A stretch of 19,130 nucleotides of DNA, from contig DASSIM010000136.1 of the NCBI GenBank assembly GCA_035691865.1, positions 1-19,130 of the forward strand. Direction: 5' to 3'. Positions 1-7,317 of the stretch are shown piece by piece (the stretch's first letter is position 1; every line of letters begins with the position of its first letter). Both the position numbers and the translations under genes were made by a program. The DNA comes from Nitrosopolaris sp035691865 (lineage in GTDB: Archaea > Thermoproteota > Nitrososphaeria > Nitrososphaerales > Nitrososphaeraceae). The notes below the pieces were generated by a model. The model did no database searches. It was not told the DNA's origin and was given only the letters and a program-made list of their open reading frames with translations.

Positions 1-1
1 T

Positions 2-151
2 GTTAATGTCTATGAATGGTTGGATACTCCTGGGCATCCTGGTTCAGAGAAAAAAACATTTATGGCTAGAGAAAAAGACTGCATATTTTGTATGGCATGT
101 GAGAACGTATGTCCCCCCCAATGTGTAAAAATATTCCAGAAGGGTGCATGA
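2..151 (+). CDS. 4Fe-4S ferredoxin-like protein, 3' end only
   Basis: The frame is open from the left edge and stops at a TGA at 149-151, leaving 49 C-terminal residues. They contain the spacing C-x2-C-x2-C-x3-C-P (DCIFCMACENVCPP) followed two residues later by another Cys, the classic ligand set for a [4Fe-4S] cluster in bacterial-type ferredoxin domains. The preceding stretch has no cysteine, so only one complete cluster motif is visible. The protein ends ten residues after the last Cys, so the cluster sits at the extreme C-terminus. Whether this is a free electron carrier or the small subunit of an oxidoreductase cannot be told, because the 5' part is outside the window. The next gene has its own TATA box, so they are probably separate transcription units. 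Confidence 0.8.
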   Translation, partial: VNVYEWLDTPGHPGSEKKTFMAREKDCIFCMACENVCPPQCVKIFQKGA

Positions 152-232
152 GATAATACCAGATAACACGTTGTCAACTTTTTGAAATGCCATTTTGTAT
201 TGATCGATTTGCAAATATCTTGAGTATGTGAC

Positions 233-240
233 TATAAATA
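233..240 (+). promoter_or_regulatory. TATA box for the GT2 gene
   Basis: TATAAATA lies about 38 nt (centre) upstream of the ATG at 275. With the usual archaeal 25-27 nt spacing to the start site, the transcript would begin near 263 and carry a leader of about 12 nt. Confidence 0.55.
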
Positions 241-274
241 TACGGCTGGATGACTAGTTCTTAGGCAAGATAGA

Positions 275-2443
275 ATGCTTGGCTTAGGCGCATTCCTTTA
301 TGTAATTTTCATAAGTGTTGCCTGGGTTATTACTCTTTACTCCCTCAATTTTTATTATCTTTCCTACCAGTCTCAACACAATTCTAGACATCAAAAAAGG
401 AAGGACAAAATAAGTCTCCAGGACGATTCTACTACTCGAGACAATCTTCCGGTGGTGACAGTTCAACTCCCTATATACAATGAAAAGTATGTGGCAGCCC
501 GGCTAATCGATGCTGTATGTTCACTCGACTACCCGAAGGATAAACTCGAAATACAAGTCCTAGATGATTCTGACGACGAAACATTCCAATTGATAAAGTT
601 GATGGTTGGCCAACTCAAGCTTGGCGGTTTCGACATACATCATCTTCACAGAAGCTCTGGTAGGCCAGGGTACAAAGCCGGAGCATTGAAAGCCGGCATG
701 AAACATGCAAAAGGGGAATTCATCACGATCTTTGACGCAGATTTTGTTCCGGCGCCATGTTTTTTGAAAAAAACTATTGGCTATTTTGTCAACCCTAAAA
801 TTGGCCTAATCCAGTGCAAATGGGGCCACTTGAACGAAAACTATTCATCTCTTACGGAGGCGCAGGCAATTTCACTGGATCTACATTTCTTAATCGAACA
901 AAAGGCAAAAAGTCTCACACATCTCTTTATGAACTTTAATGGAGCGGCCGGCATATGGCGAGCATCTTGTATCGTGGATGCAGGCGGTTGGCATACTAGC
1001 ACACTTGTCGAGGATCTCGATCTTAGCTACAGAGCTCAGCTGAAGGGCTGGAAGTTCTTATTTCTAGAAGATATGGCTGTGGAAGGAGAGCTCCCAGTTC
1101 AGATGAATGCAGCGAAGCGTCAACAATTTCGATGGGCAAAGGGTTCAATTCAAGTTGCGTTGAAGTTATTAATCGACATTTTGTTCGAGAATAAAATAGC
1201 TATCGACACGAAGGTTCAGGCATTCATTCAATTGACCCGTCATGTAGTCCATCCTCTTTTTCTCGTTCAGTATCTTGCTTTTCCGATATTGCTAGCATTG
1301 AATTACAAATTATACGCAGTAAATTGGGCACCAATTGCTGGAATTCTAATATATATTCTGATGGGTCCGGCCACATATCTTTACATGATAAAAAGAATTT
1401 GGGGCAAAAGGTGGAAGGATAAGGCGAAGCAATATCTGTTCTTGATTTTTTTTGCAGCAGGTATATCAGTTAATAACACCATCGCGGTCTTCGATGCAAT
1501 ATTCGGAGGCAAGAGCGAATTTTTACGAACCCCGAAGTTTGGTATCGTGGCCAAAGACGACCGTTGGAGAGACAAGGTGTACGTCTTGCCGTTTACGAAA
1601 ACCACCTTACTGGAGGTTTTTTTTGGGGTGTACGGATGTATCGCGATATTTATATCGATTTTTTCACGAAATCCAGTCTTCGTTCCTATCATTGCCATAC
1701 AAACAGTCGGCTTCATTTACATAGCATATTTGAGCATTGTGCATTCTTCGCTTAAGGGTAAGATAGATAGAAAACAAATAGGAGTCAATCGTTTGGATAG
1801 CGTTTCTATCTTATCTACAAGGATCCGGATCGAGCAGAATGACGCTTTTCAGACTGATAGAATAAATACAACCTCCCGCGCAAGAACATTGCTAACGACC
1901 GGGCCTGAGAACAGAAGTAAGCAAGTCGATATGAGAACTATATTTCATAAGTTGATAATCATAGGAATCGTGGGATTTCTAAGTCTCGGAGCCGCTTTGG
2001 TTTATTTTGGTTATCAAAATGCTATTTATCCGTTGGACAAAGCAATGGGCTATCTGTCGAGGGCTGAATCTGCCCAGACACCAGAAATGATCGCCGATTA
2101 TCTTAGACCGGTCAAGCAACTTCTACCAATGCAGGGAAATCCTGTGTGGTCGTTTCCAAATCCAAAGACTGATTTTGGGTTAATCCAACGCGATCTCGAC
2201 GCGATGATATTGCGCACTGTTTCTATATCATCGGTAGAACCCAATAGCGCAGCCTACAATACAGGACTAGAAGACCTGCACGGATCAATCAAGATAATTG
2301 AATCAAACCTAGAAGAAGCTACACCATATGTCTACGTTAGTTTCACAAATGTAATCCTGGGTGGACTATGGATTGGAGTAATCATGATGGTATTTGCTGC
2401 TATGAGGAAGGATAGGTCCAAACTTGAGTACGAGACGAGTTGA
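275..2443 (+). CDS. Membrane GT2 glycosyltransferase (cellulose synthase/CslA-like) with sensor-like C-terminal extension
   Basis: Processive-type family 2 glycosyltransferase of 722 residues. There is an N-terminal membrane segment (about 5-30), then a cytosolic GT-A domain with D97/D98 in a DDSDDET motif, the metal-binding DAD at 154-156, the catalytic ED at 246-247 and the QxxRW motif (Q283, R286, W287). Four or more membrane segments follow (about 323-345, 350-372, 387-407, 448-488), interrupted by the KSEFLRTPKFG motif near 413-423 typical of CslA-like synthases. The product is probably a surface beta-linked polysaccharide; the donor sugar cannot be read from sequence. Residues about 559-580 and 686-710 form two further membrane segments enclosing about 105 mostly helical residues, an arrangement typical of receptor sensor domains and beyond the usual end of the family. 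The ATG at 275 agrees with the TATA box at 233. Confidence 0.88.
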   Translation: MLGLGAFLYVIFISVAWVITLYSLNFYYLSYQSQHNSRHQKRKDKISLQDDSTTRDNLPVVTVQLPIYNEKYVAARLIDAVCSLDYPKDKLEIQVLDDSDDETFQLIKLMVGQLKLGGFDIHHLHRSSGRPGYKAGALKAGMKHAKGEFITIFDADFVPAPCFLKKTIGYFVNPKIGLIQCKWGHLNENYSSLTEAQAISLDLHFLIEQKAKSLTHLFMNFNGAAGIWRASCIVDAGGWHTSTLVEDLDLSYRAQLKGWKFLFLEDMAVEGELPVQMNAAKRQQFRWAKGSIQVALKLLIDILFENKIAIDTKVQAFIQLTRHVVHPLFLVQYLAFPILLALNYKLYAVNWAPIAGILIYILMGPATYLYMIKRIWGKRWKDKAKQYLFLIFFAAGISVNNTIAVFDAIFGGKSEFLRTPKFGIVAKDDRWRDKVYVLPFTKTTLLEVFFGVYGCIAIFISIFSRNPVFVPIIAIQTVGFIYIAYLSIVHSSLKGKIDRKQIGVNRLDSVSILSTRIRIEQNDAFQTDRINTTSRARTLLTTGPENRSKQVDMRTIFHKLIIIGIVGFLSLGAALVYFGYQNAIYPLDKAMGYLSRAESAQTPEMIADYLRPVKQLLPMQGNPVWSFPNPKTDFGLIQRDLDAMILRTVSISSVEPNSAAYNTGLEDLHGSIKIIESNLEEATPYVYVSFTNVILGGLWIGVIMMVFAAMRKDRSKLEYETS

Positions 2444-2546
2444 ATAAACATTTGGCGGAACCGGTCCACTGCAAATCTCGATGGTCTGTTCCATCTCATC
2501 TTGTTAAATTCCAAGATAAAGTCTCGACTGAGCAAAATCACACTAT

Positions 2547-2572
2547 AATCTATTTCTCCAAGGAAATAGATT
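2547..2572. repeat. Perfect 10-bp inverted repeat, 6-nt loop
   Basis: The arms AATCTATTTC (2547-2556) and GAAATAGATT (2563-2572) are exact reverse complements, separated by TCCAAG. It lies about 100 nt after the GT2 stop and 150 nt before the TATA box of the next operon. It could be an RNA hairpin at the 3' end of the GT2 transcript or a dyad binding site. There is no T-tract after it, so a bacterial-type terminator is unlikely. Confidence 0.6.
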
Positions 2573-2720
2573 GGTCAGCTACCCTAGTACTGTCTTCATC
2601 CTTTTCCGTCAGTAAGACGTGTCATCATCCCCTCGTTGGTTATGATATATTACATTATTAATGCTTCGTTTACCAGTTAAATTTTGTTAGTCAAATATGC
2701 AGTAACCTGTTACATCCGCC

Positions 2721-2728
2721 TTTAAATA
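2721..2728 (+). promoter_or_regulatory. TATA box for the 2750-5912 gene cluster
   Basis: TTTAAATA is centred about 25 nt before the ATG at 2750, so the transcript is probably leaderless. No comparable box was noticed in front of the following three genes, which suggests that they share this promoter. Confidence 0.6.
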
Positions 2729-2749
2729 ACGATTATCGCGCTTTACCTC

Positions 2750-3400
2750 ATGTTAGCAGAAGAGGAACTTATCCAAAGGATTTGTTCTGCTGGCCAGGCC
2801 GGTGTGAGGAAAACAGATCTACGGAAAGAATTTCCGCAGCCAGAGATCGATACGATGTTGGAGAAATTGACGAACGATGGTCAGCTTTACATTGATAAAA
2901 AGGGTGCTGCTTATTACTGTTGGCTTAAGGAAGGTTATCTACAATATTTACTAAATTCAGACCCCAGGTTCAGATTGACTCATGAGGCATTATATTCTTT
3001 GGAACAGTGTATCCACAAGAATACGGACCGGCTTGCACTCACCTTGGATGAAATTGGCGCACGGAGTTCACCATCCGAGCAACTGACTGCTCTCAACGAC
3101 CAGCAATCTTCTGCTCTCAACAAGCCGACAATCGACTCCCGAATGACTGGCGTGGGACTTGATTTGTTTAAAGATTCTTTCGATAATTCGATTAACAATT
3201 TTTCAAGCTCGATAGGTTGGGTTGAACTAGGTAAGATTAGAAATGATTTATGTAAACAACATCATCTGGATAATGAAGAATTTTATGATTTGGTGGCTCA
3301 ATTGATATCAAAGTACCCTGACAAATATGAGTTGTCTTCAGGCGGTTACGAGGGGCTGACGGTCCGTGGACTATTGCATGGATTTGTGAGGTGCATATGA
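2750..3400 (+). CDS. Double winged-helix protein of unknown function
   Basis: A 216-residue soluble protein that I do not recognise as a named family. Residues about 3-60 have a winged-helix pattern: helix EEELIQRICSAG, a turn, a recognition-type helix QPEIDTMLEKLTNDG and a beta wing LYIDKKGAAYYCW. Residues about 156-210 look like a second one (WVELGKIRNDLCKQ, then EEFYDLVAQLISKYPDKYEL). The roughly 65 residues between are polar, serine-rich and probably flexible. Such a protein could bind DNA or act as a protein-protein adaptor for its partner. Its stop codon overlaps the start of the ATPase gene as ATGA, implying translational coupling and probably a 1:1 functional pair. The ATG at 2750 is preceded by a well-placed TATA box. 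Confidence 0.75.
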   Translation: MLAEEELIQRICSAGQAGVRKTDLRKEFPQPEIDTMLEKLTNDGQLYIDKKGAAYYCWLKEGYLQYLLNSDPRFRLTHEALYSLEQCIHKNTDRLALTLDEIGARSSPSEQLTALNDQQSSALNKPTIDSRMTGVGLDLFKDSFDNSINNFSSSIGWVELGKIRNDLCKQHHLDNEEFYDLVAQLISKYPDKYELSSGGYEGLTVRGLLHGFVRCI

Positions 3401-5079
3401 TGTACCCATACAAATTGATGCAAAATCCGTATCCAAGTAATCCCACACCAACAGTAGAAGATACTCAGATTCTTGGCGGGAACAGGCATAAGGAAGGGAA
3501 GGCTGCAGTGCTCTCATGCATAGATGACTTATTTTCGAAAATGAATGGAGATGCGACGGAAAAGGATTTCCGCCTAATTAGTGTTATTCAGGACGTAGGT
3601 TCAGGAAAGACACACCTTGCCTTTCACATCCGAGGCTTGCAGCAATTAGTATGTAGCACCGTAATCTCTTACTCCGATCTTGCACAGATATCGCCACGAT
3701 CCATGCACAGCATTTATGGTGCTCTCTTAAGAGGCTTTAACGATGAATATCTAAACGAACTCAGAAAGAATGTTATCTATTATCTAAAGGATAAAGCGGA
3801 GCGAAATATAAAGAACGCCAGAAAAATATTCGGTTATGGATTCCTCGATTCAATTGTAGGCAAGAAACTCGAGGGCAAGGTAGAGAAATATTTACAGAAT
3901 AATAGCTATACCTTAGACTCCGATGCTGTCGGCAAAGTGTTAACTGGAGAATTCCTACCAGCCGAGGTATCTGTACTTAAGTTAATTATTGAAGGCAAAT
4001 TTAGGACAGGGATAAACCAGGAGAAGACGTTGGAAGAGATAATCGAAAACCTATCCGCACTCGCGAAGATTAATCTCAAGTTTCTAAAAAAATTAACTGT
4101 GTTAGAAATAGATGAATTTGACGCAGATAAGGAATCGATGGCTTTTGTCAAGGCAATGGTAAATGCTCACTTGCCTTCAACCGTGCTTTTGCTGATTTTA
4201 ACTCCATCTTCGTACGAACAAATACGGGTCGCCAATAGCTCCGTGTTTGATAGACTCGAAAAGGCGAATTACAAAATCGACCTTGCAGGGTCAAATACCT
4301 TTGAAGAAATACAGGATATCATACTTGAATATATTAGATACTATGATAAAGGAAAGAATTTTACGTCACAAGAAGAAAAAGAGCTGGCTGCGAGGATAAA
4401 AGTAATTTATGATGAATTTCCAGATTTCAGAAATGTCCGGTCTATGATAAATATTTTGTATCACTCAACCGAAAACGCTGAAGCCAGGGATGCTTCCTCG
4501 ATCGATGAGTACGCTCTCGAAGAAACTATCAAGAAAATTTATCCGGGTTTGAGAATAAGAGGCAGCATCATGTCGGTTCCTGTCTCTGACTTCATTAAAA
4601 TCCAAAAAAATTGCAATGATATGCAGACCATGGAAACTGATCTACGTGTTGCCATAAGGAACCTTGTAAACCACGCACACAATATGGGGACGGTTGCTGC
4701 GCTTGAAGACTCGCAAAATTCTAACGGCATTGATGTAATTTATAGCGATACCTATGGAGCGAAGGTTGCTGTTAGCGTCATTCTGAATAAGGATAGTGCG
4801 AAAAATTTTGAACGAATTTCTCATTCTGCCCGATCAACATTAGCGGATAAGGTCCTAATACTGACTGATTCTAGTATTTCATTAGGAACCAGGTCGGCAA
4901 CTAAGGCAGCGGTGGTAGTATCGGCAGCAGCTGCAAAGGGTGGAGAAACAGTTGTAAATGTCGATCGATCCAAAATGATTGATTTGCTTTATTTTAGCAG
5001 TAAGTACAAAAACGATGAAATAAAGGGAGATGATCTACAGCGTGCATTAACGCTGGCAAAATCAATAAAACTTTGTTAA
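3397..5079 (+). CDS. P-loop (AAA+/ORC-STAND-like) ATPase with unusual Walker A and a C-terminal extra domain
   Basis: A 560-residue ATPase. The ATG at 3397 overlaps the previous stop as ATGA and has GAGGTG 4 nt upstream; a GTG at 3391 in frame would add two residues. Residues 1-32 carry a conserved-looking entry segment (NPYPSNPTP, ILGGNRHKE). The Walker A is QDVGSGKT (65-72), with Gln where the family has Gly/Ala; Walker B is LEIDEFD (236-242) and LILTPSS (266-272) is a plausible sensor 1. A helical insertion (about 115-230) separates the two Walker motifs. Residues about 410-560 form a second alpha/beta domain with GIDVIYS-x5-KVAVSVI, reminiscent of PD-(D/E)xK nuclease folds but lacking the ExK. 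A role in DNA handling or defence is inferred only; the family is not recognised with certainty. Confidence 0.75.
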   Translation: MMYPYKLMQNPYPSNPTPTVEDTQILGGNRHKEGKAAVLSCIDDLFSKMNGDATEKDFRLISVIQDVGSGKTHLAFHIRGLQQLVCSTVISYSDLAQISPRSMHSIYGALLRGFNDEYLNELRKNVIYYLKDKAERNIKNARKIFGYGFLDSIVGKKLEGKVEKYLQNNSYTLDSDAVGKVLTGEFLPAEVSVLKLIIEGKFRTGINQEKTLEEIIENLSALAKINLKFLKKLTVLEIDEFDADKESMAFVKAMVNAHLPSTVLLLILTPSSYEQIRVANSSVFDRLEKANYKIDLAGSNTFEEIQDIILEYIRYYDKGKNFTSQEEKELAARIKVIYDEFPDFRNVRSMINILYHSTENAEARDASSIDEYALEETIKKIYPGLRIRGSIMSVPVSDFIKIQKNCNDMQTMETDLRVAIRNLVNHAHNMGTVAALEDSQNSNGIDVIYSDTYGAKVAVSVILNKDSAKNFERISHSARSTLADKVLILTDSSISLGTRSATKAAVVVSAAAAKGGETVVNVDRSKMIDLLYFSSKYKNDEIKGDDLQRALTLAKSIKLC

Positions 5080-5134
5080 TCGGACAACCAGAATTGTACA
5101 AACTCTTTTAAGAGGGTGCAGCAATTGTTGCGCT

Positions 5135-5407
5135 GTGGACGGCGACAGAGAATTGGATGATGAACTCACGGATTTAAATCATACAAGTTCGTTTGGAGAG
5201 GTTTTTCGCTGTAATATCTGCGGCGGAGATGCCGACTTTATAGTTCAGCTAGAATTAGTAAAAGAAAGAAGCAATTATAACGTCATGGAATCTGTGAAAC
5301 AAATGCCATTCTATCTTTGTAAATCACATGAATATCTCTACAAGAAGATGCAATTCAACATCGAACTAAAAGACTACTTTTCCGAAACAATTAGTGGATA
5401 CCGATAA
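5135..5407 (+). CDS. Small CxxC/CxxH putative zinc-binding protein
   Basis: A 90-residue protein of unknown function. Cys26-x2-Cys29 and Cys62-x2-His65 (CNIC and CKSH) form a likely tetrahedral zinc site separated by 32 residues; the rest is acidic at the N-terminus and helical at the C-terminus. The start is uncertain: GTG at 5135 is the first usual start in a frame that is open further upstream and there encodes a CSNCC stretch (about 5117-5131), so a longer protein from a rare start is possible; TTG at 5153 is the other option. The gene lies 55 nt after the ATPase and overlaps the next gene by 14 nt, consistent with one operon. It is probably a small accessory factor of the ATPase module. 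Confidence 0.65.
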   Translation: MDGDRELDDELTDLNHTSSFGEVFRCNICGGDADFIVQLELVKERSNYNVMESVKQMPFYLCKSHEYLYKKMQFNIELKDYFSETISGYR

Positions 5408-5912
5408 GGACAATATTAGTCCTGGTAACGGATCGTCGTTGGCCACTACAAGCAGGTCTTTTAGGTCGCTTGAGGACTTCATCTCAAATTTACATAAATC
5501 TGGGGCGGCTTTGACTGACTTCAGAAACACCAAAATTCCTACCATATACATTGACGCAAGAAGATATGATGAAATTATCAAAAGGATCTCTGGCCAAAAA
5601 CTAGCCGTTGATACGCTGTTAAACATTTTTCACGATGGCCTTCATGTGTTTGTTGATGTCCAAATGAAATTCCTCAATACGGATTTGCAAGAGAATTATC
5701 TTTTATATGCCAACGACATGATCGAGTTCTTTGAATCCTTGTCTGAAACAGGTTTGATATCACTTGCCCCTGATTCCGCTTCTATAAGTAATTCATGTAA
5801 CGTATTCATGATCCAGCTTCCAAAAAAAGAGCTAGCTGAAAAGGCACTCCAAATAATTCGGAGTAATGCAAATAGTAAAGGAGGATTGATACTGCCCAAG
5901 GACAAGAGATAA
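5394..5912 (+). CDS. Hypothetical protein, last clear gene of the ATPase cluster
   Basis: A 172-residue soluble protein without a recognised motif. It starts with GTG at 5394, inside the end of the preceding gene (14-nt overlap); a TTG at 5439 is an alternative. The N-terminal 25 residues are polar and probably disordered. The rest alternates helix and strand (IPTIYIDARRYDEIIKRI, LHVFVDVQ, LLYANDMIEFFESL, CNVFMIQLPKKELAEKALQII). No membrane segment or cysteine ligand set is seen. Overlap with the zinc-site gene argues for co-translation and a shared function with 2750-5079. Coding nature is supported by length, the overlap and protein-like composition rather than by homology. Confidence 0.65.
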   Translation: MDTDKDNISPGNGSSLATTSRSFRSLEDFISNLHKSGAALTDFRNTKIPTIYIDARRYDEIIKRISGQKLAVDTLLNIFHDGLHVFVDVQMKFLNTDLQENYLLYANDMIEFFESLSETGLISLAPDSASISNSCNVFMIQLPKKELAEKALQIIRSNANSKGGLILPKDKR

Positions 5913-6078
5913 GAAACTGCTAAGAAAAAGGACTGGTCAATCGAGACCCGATTATGTACCACACTCTGGTGCCACTGAGCATGGAATTCGAGTAAAGTTC
6001 TCGAAAATTGCCGAGATATGTAGTAAAGCTGCTACCCATGTTGAGTATGGCGAATCAATTAAATGCAAGGATTGTTAG
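5890..6078 (+). other. Open frame without a canonical start codon, ending in CKDC
   Basis: A frame opened by a TGA at 5887-5889 runs to TAG at 6076-6078 and reads like protein: a basic entry (KKLLRKRTGQSRPDYV), then HGIRVKFSKIAEICSK, then HVEYGESIKCKDC. It contains no ATG, GTG or TTG; CTG at 5917 would give 53 residues. It fills most of the 189-nt gap between the 172-residue gene and ctaB. It may be a small gene with a rare start, a remnant, or chance. Confidence 0.3.
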
Positions 6079-6101
6079 AGCAGAATTAAGGTATTAGCGT
6101 A

Positions 6102-6983
6102 GTGAGGGTAAGGGAGTATGTCGAAGTTTCAAAGCCCCGCATAGTAGTAGTTTTGGTAATCACAGCTGTTGCTTCCTTACTTGCCGGCAGCAGGTTTGAC
6201 AATACATCAGGATGGCACGTAACTGCATGGCAATTAGGATTTTTGACATTGACTGGCGCCCTAGCGTCGATGGGTTCTAGTGCTCTTAATCACTACTATG
6301 ACAGAGATATCGATAAAATAATGTATCGGACATCAAGCAGACCAATTCCATCTGGTCGGTTGTCTCCGAAGAACGTCATGGCTTATGGTTTAGGATTGAG
6401 CGTTCTATCGGTCATATTGGCGTGGTTTACTTTGAATCCCGTGGCGACATGCATGATTGCCCTCGGCATATTTTTTTATGTTATGGTTTATACCATGTGG
6501 CTTAAACGCTACCACGCAGCAAATATTGTCATAGGGGGATTCGCAGGGAGCGCCGCAGCCATGGCCGGTTGGGCCGCAGCTACCGGATCGATCAATGTAC
6601 TCGGTTTTCTTGTCGGATGGTTGGTGTTTATGTGGACACCGTCTCATTTTTGGTGCCTAGCGATAAAAGCGCGAGAGGAATATGCGAGCGTTCGGCTCCC
6701 GATGCTACCTGTTTTAATTGGAAATGAGAAGACCTCCAGCTACATTTTCGTAAATACTGCTATACTACTCCCGTACTCTCTCGCACTTTATTTCTTCGGT
6801 TTGGGTCTTCTATATTCTGTGGTCGCAGCTATCTCGGGTTCCCTGATGTTAGTCTATCATTATAAATTGACAAAAAATCCTAGTCCAGAATTTGCTTGGA
6901 AGGCGTATAAAGTGACTGCGCCGTACCTCGTGGTGATATTTATTACGATAGCGTTGGATTCTCTATTTTATTACAGGCTATGA
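6102..6983 (+). CDS. ctaB: Protoheme IX farnesyltransferase (heme O synthase)
   Basis: UbiA-superfamily prenyltransferase of 293 residues, the usual length. It transfers a farnesyl group to heme b to make heme O, precursor of heme A/O for terminal oxidases, in the membrane. The first Asp-rich motif is N63-x3-D67-x3-D71 within NHYYDRDIDK, followed by the family signature RPIPSGRLSP (80-89). The second conserved region is YTMWLKR (130-136) and WTPSHFWCLAIKAREEY (178-194), diagnostic for CtaB/Cox10 rather than other UbiA enzymes. About eight or nine membrane segments are visible. The GTG at 6102 has AAGGT about 9 nt upstream and gives the standard short N-terminus (VSKPR). No heme A synthase or oxidase subunit lies next to it in this window. 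It converges on the winged-helix gene, with 17 nt between stops. Confidence 0.93.
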   Translation: MRVREYVEVSKPRIVVVLVITAVASLLAGSRFDNTSGWHVTAWQLGFLTLTGALASMGSSALNHYYDRDIDKIMYRTSSRPIPSGRLSPKNVMAYGLGLSVLSVILAWFTLNPVATCMIALGIFFYVMVYTMWLKRYHAANIVIGGFAGSAAAMAGWAAATGSINVLGFLVGWLVFMWTPSHFWCLAIKAREEYASVRLPMLPVLIGNEKTSSYIFVNTAILLPYSLALYFFGLGLLYSVVAAISGSLMLVYHYKLTKNPSPEFAWKAYKVTAPYLVVIFITIALDSLFYYRL

Positions 6984-7000
6984 GGATAACTATTCGTCAT

Positions 7001-7222
7001 CTAGGTCGAATCTACCAACTTTGCCTCTATCCTACGTTTATCTTTGGTTATCCACGAGACTCGCACAAGCCCATAAATTTCTAAGTCAAGCAGAGTCTTG
7101 TCTAATTCGGCCTCAGCTAGGGGTACTCCATCCTTAATTAAAGCATTCATTAATTCAGAATCAGTCATGTTACCCGCATGCTTTATTTTCTCGTAAATTA
7201 GATTACGCAAAGGGTAATTCAT
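7001..7222 (-). CDS. Small winged-helix protein
   Basis: A 73-residue protein shaped like a minimal winged helix: helix 1 LRNLIYEKIKHAG, helix 2 DSELMNALIKDG, recognition helix LAEAELDKTLLDLEIYG, then a wing LVRVSWITKDKRRIEAKL. It could be a DNA-binding regulator or an adaptor domain; the target is unknown. It starts with ATG at 7222, with AAAGGCGG about 5 nt upstream as a weak ribosome-binding site. It lies 95 nt downstream of cdc48 on the same strand, but TATA-like boxes in the gap suggest separate transcription. Size, fold pattern and tight convergence with ctaB make it likely to be a real gene. Confidence 0.65.
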   Translation of the reverse strand: MNYPLRNLIYEKIKHAGNMTDSELMNALIKDGVPLAEAELDKTLLDLEIYGLVRVSWITKDKRRIEAKLVDST

Positions 7223-7305
7223 AGTGCCGCCTTTAAATTTGGGACGGTTAGCGGTATATCAATGTATATCCAAACTGTAGGGATGGGGGCACGGAATCTA
7301 ATAGG

Positions 7306-7313
7306 CTTTTATA
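7306..7313 (-). promoter_or_regulatory. TATA box upstream of the small winged-helix gene
   Basis: TATAAAAG on the - strand, just after the cdc48 stop. Initiation would fall near 7284, giving a leader of about 60 nt. A second AT-rich candidate (GATATACC, about 7253-7260) would give a much shorter leader, so which is used is undecided. Confidence 0.4.
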
Positions 7314-7317
7314 ATCC

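Larger units (their letters stand above)
2444..2749. other. Intergenic region (306 nt) with a strong hairpin and a TATA box
   Basis: This spacer between the GT2 gene and the winged-helix gene holds a perfect 10-bp inverted repeat (2547-2572) and a TATA box (2721-2728). A 73-codon frame begins at 2440, but it lacks recognisable protein character and starts inside the preceding gene. I see no tRNA or other structured RNA. Confidence 0.6.

Noticed and set aside
2440..2661. A 73-codon frame after the GT2 gene
   Set aside because: It starts within the preceding gene, spans the inverted repeat and has no recognisable protein pattern or ribosome-binding site.
3391..3396. GTG at 3391 as start of the ATPase
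   Set aside because: ATG at 3397 gives the standard ATGA overlap, and the GTG is part of the GAGGTG that serves as ribosome-binding site.
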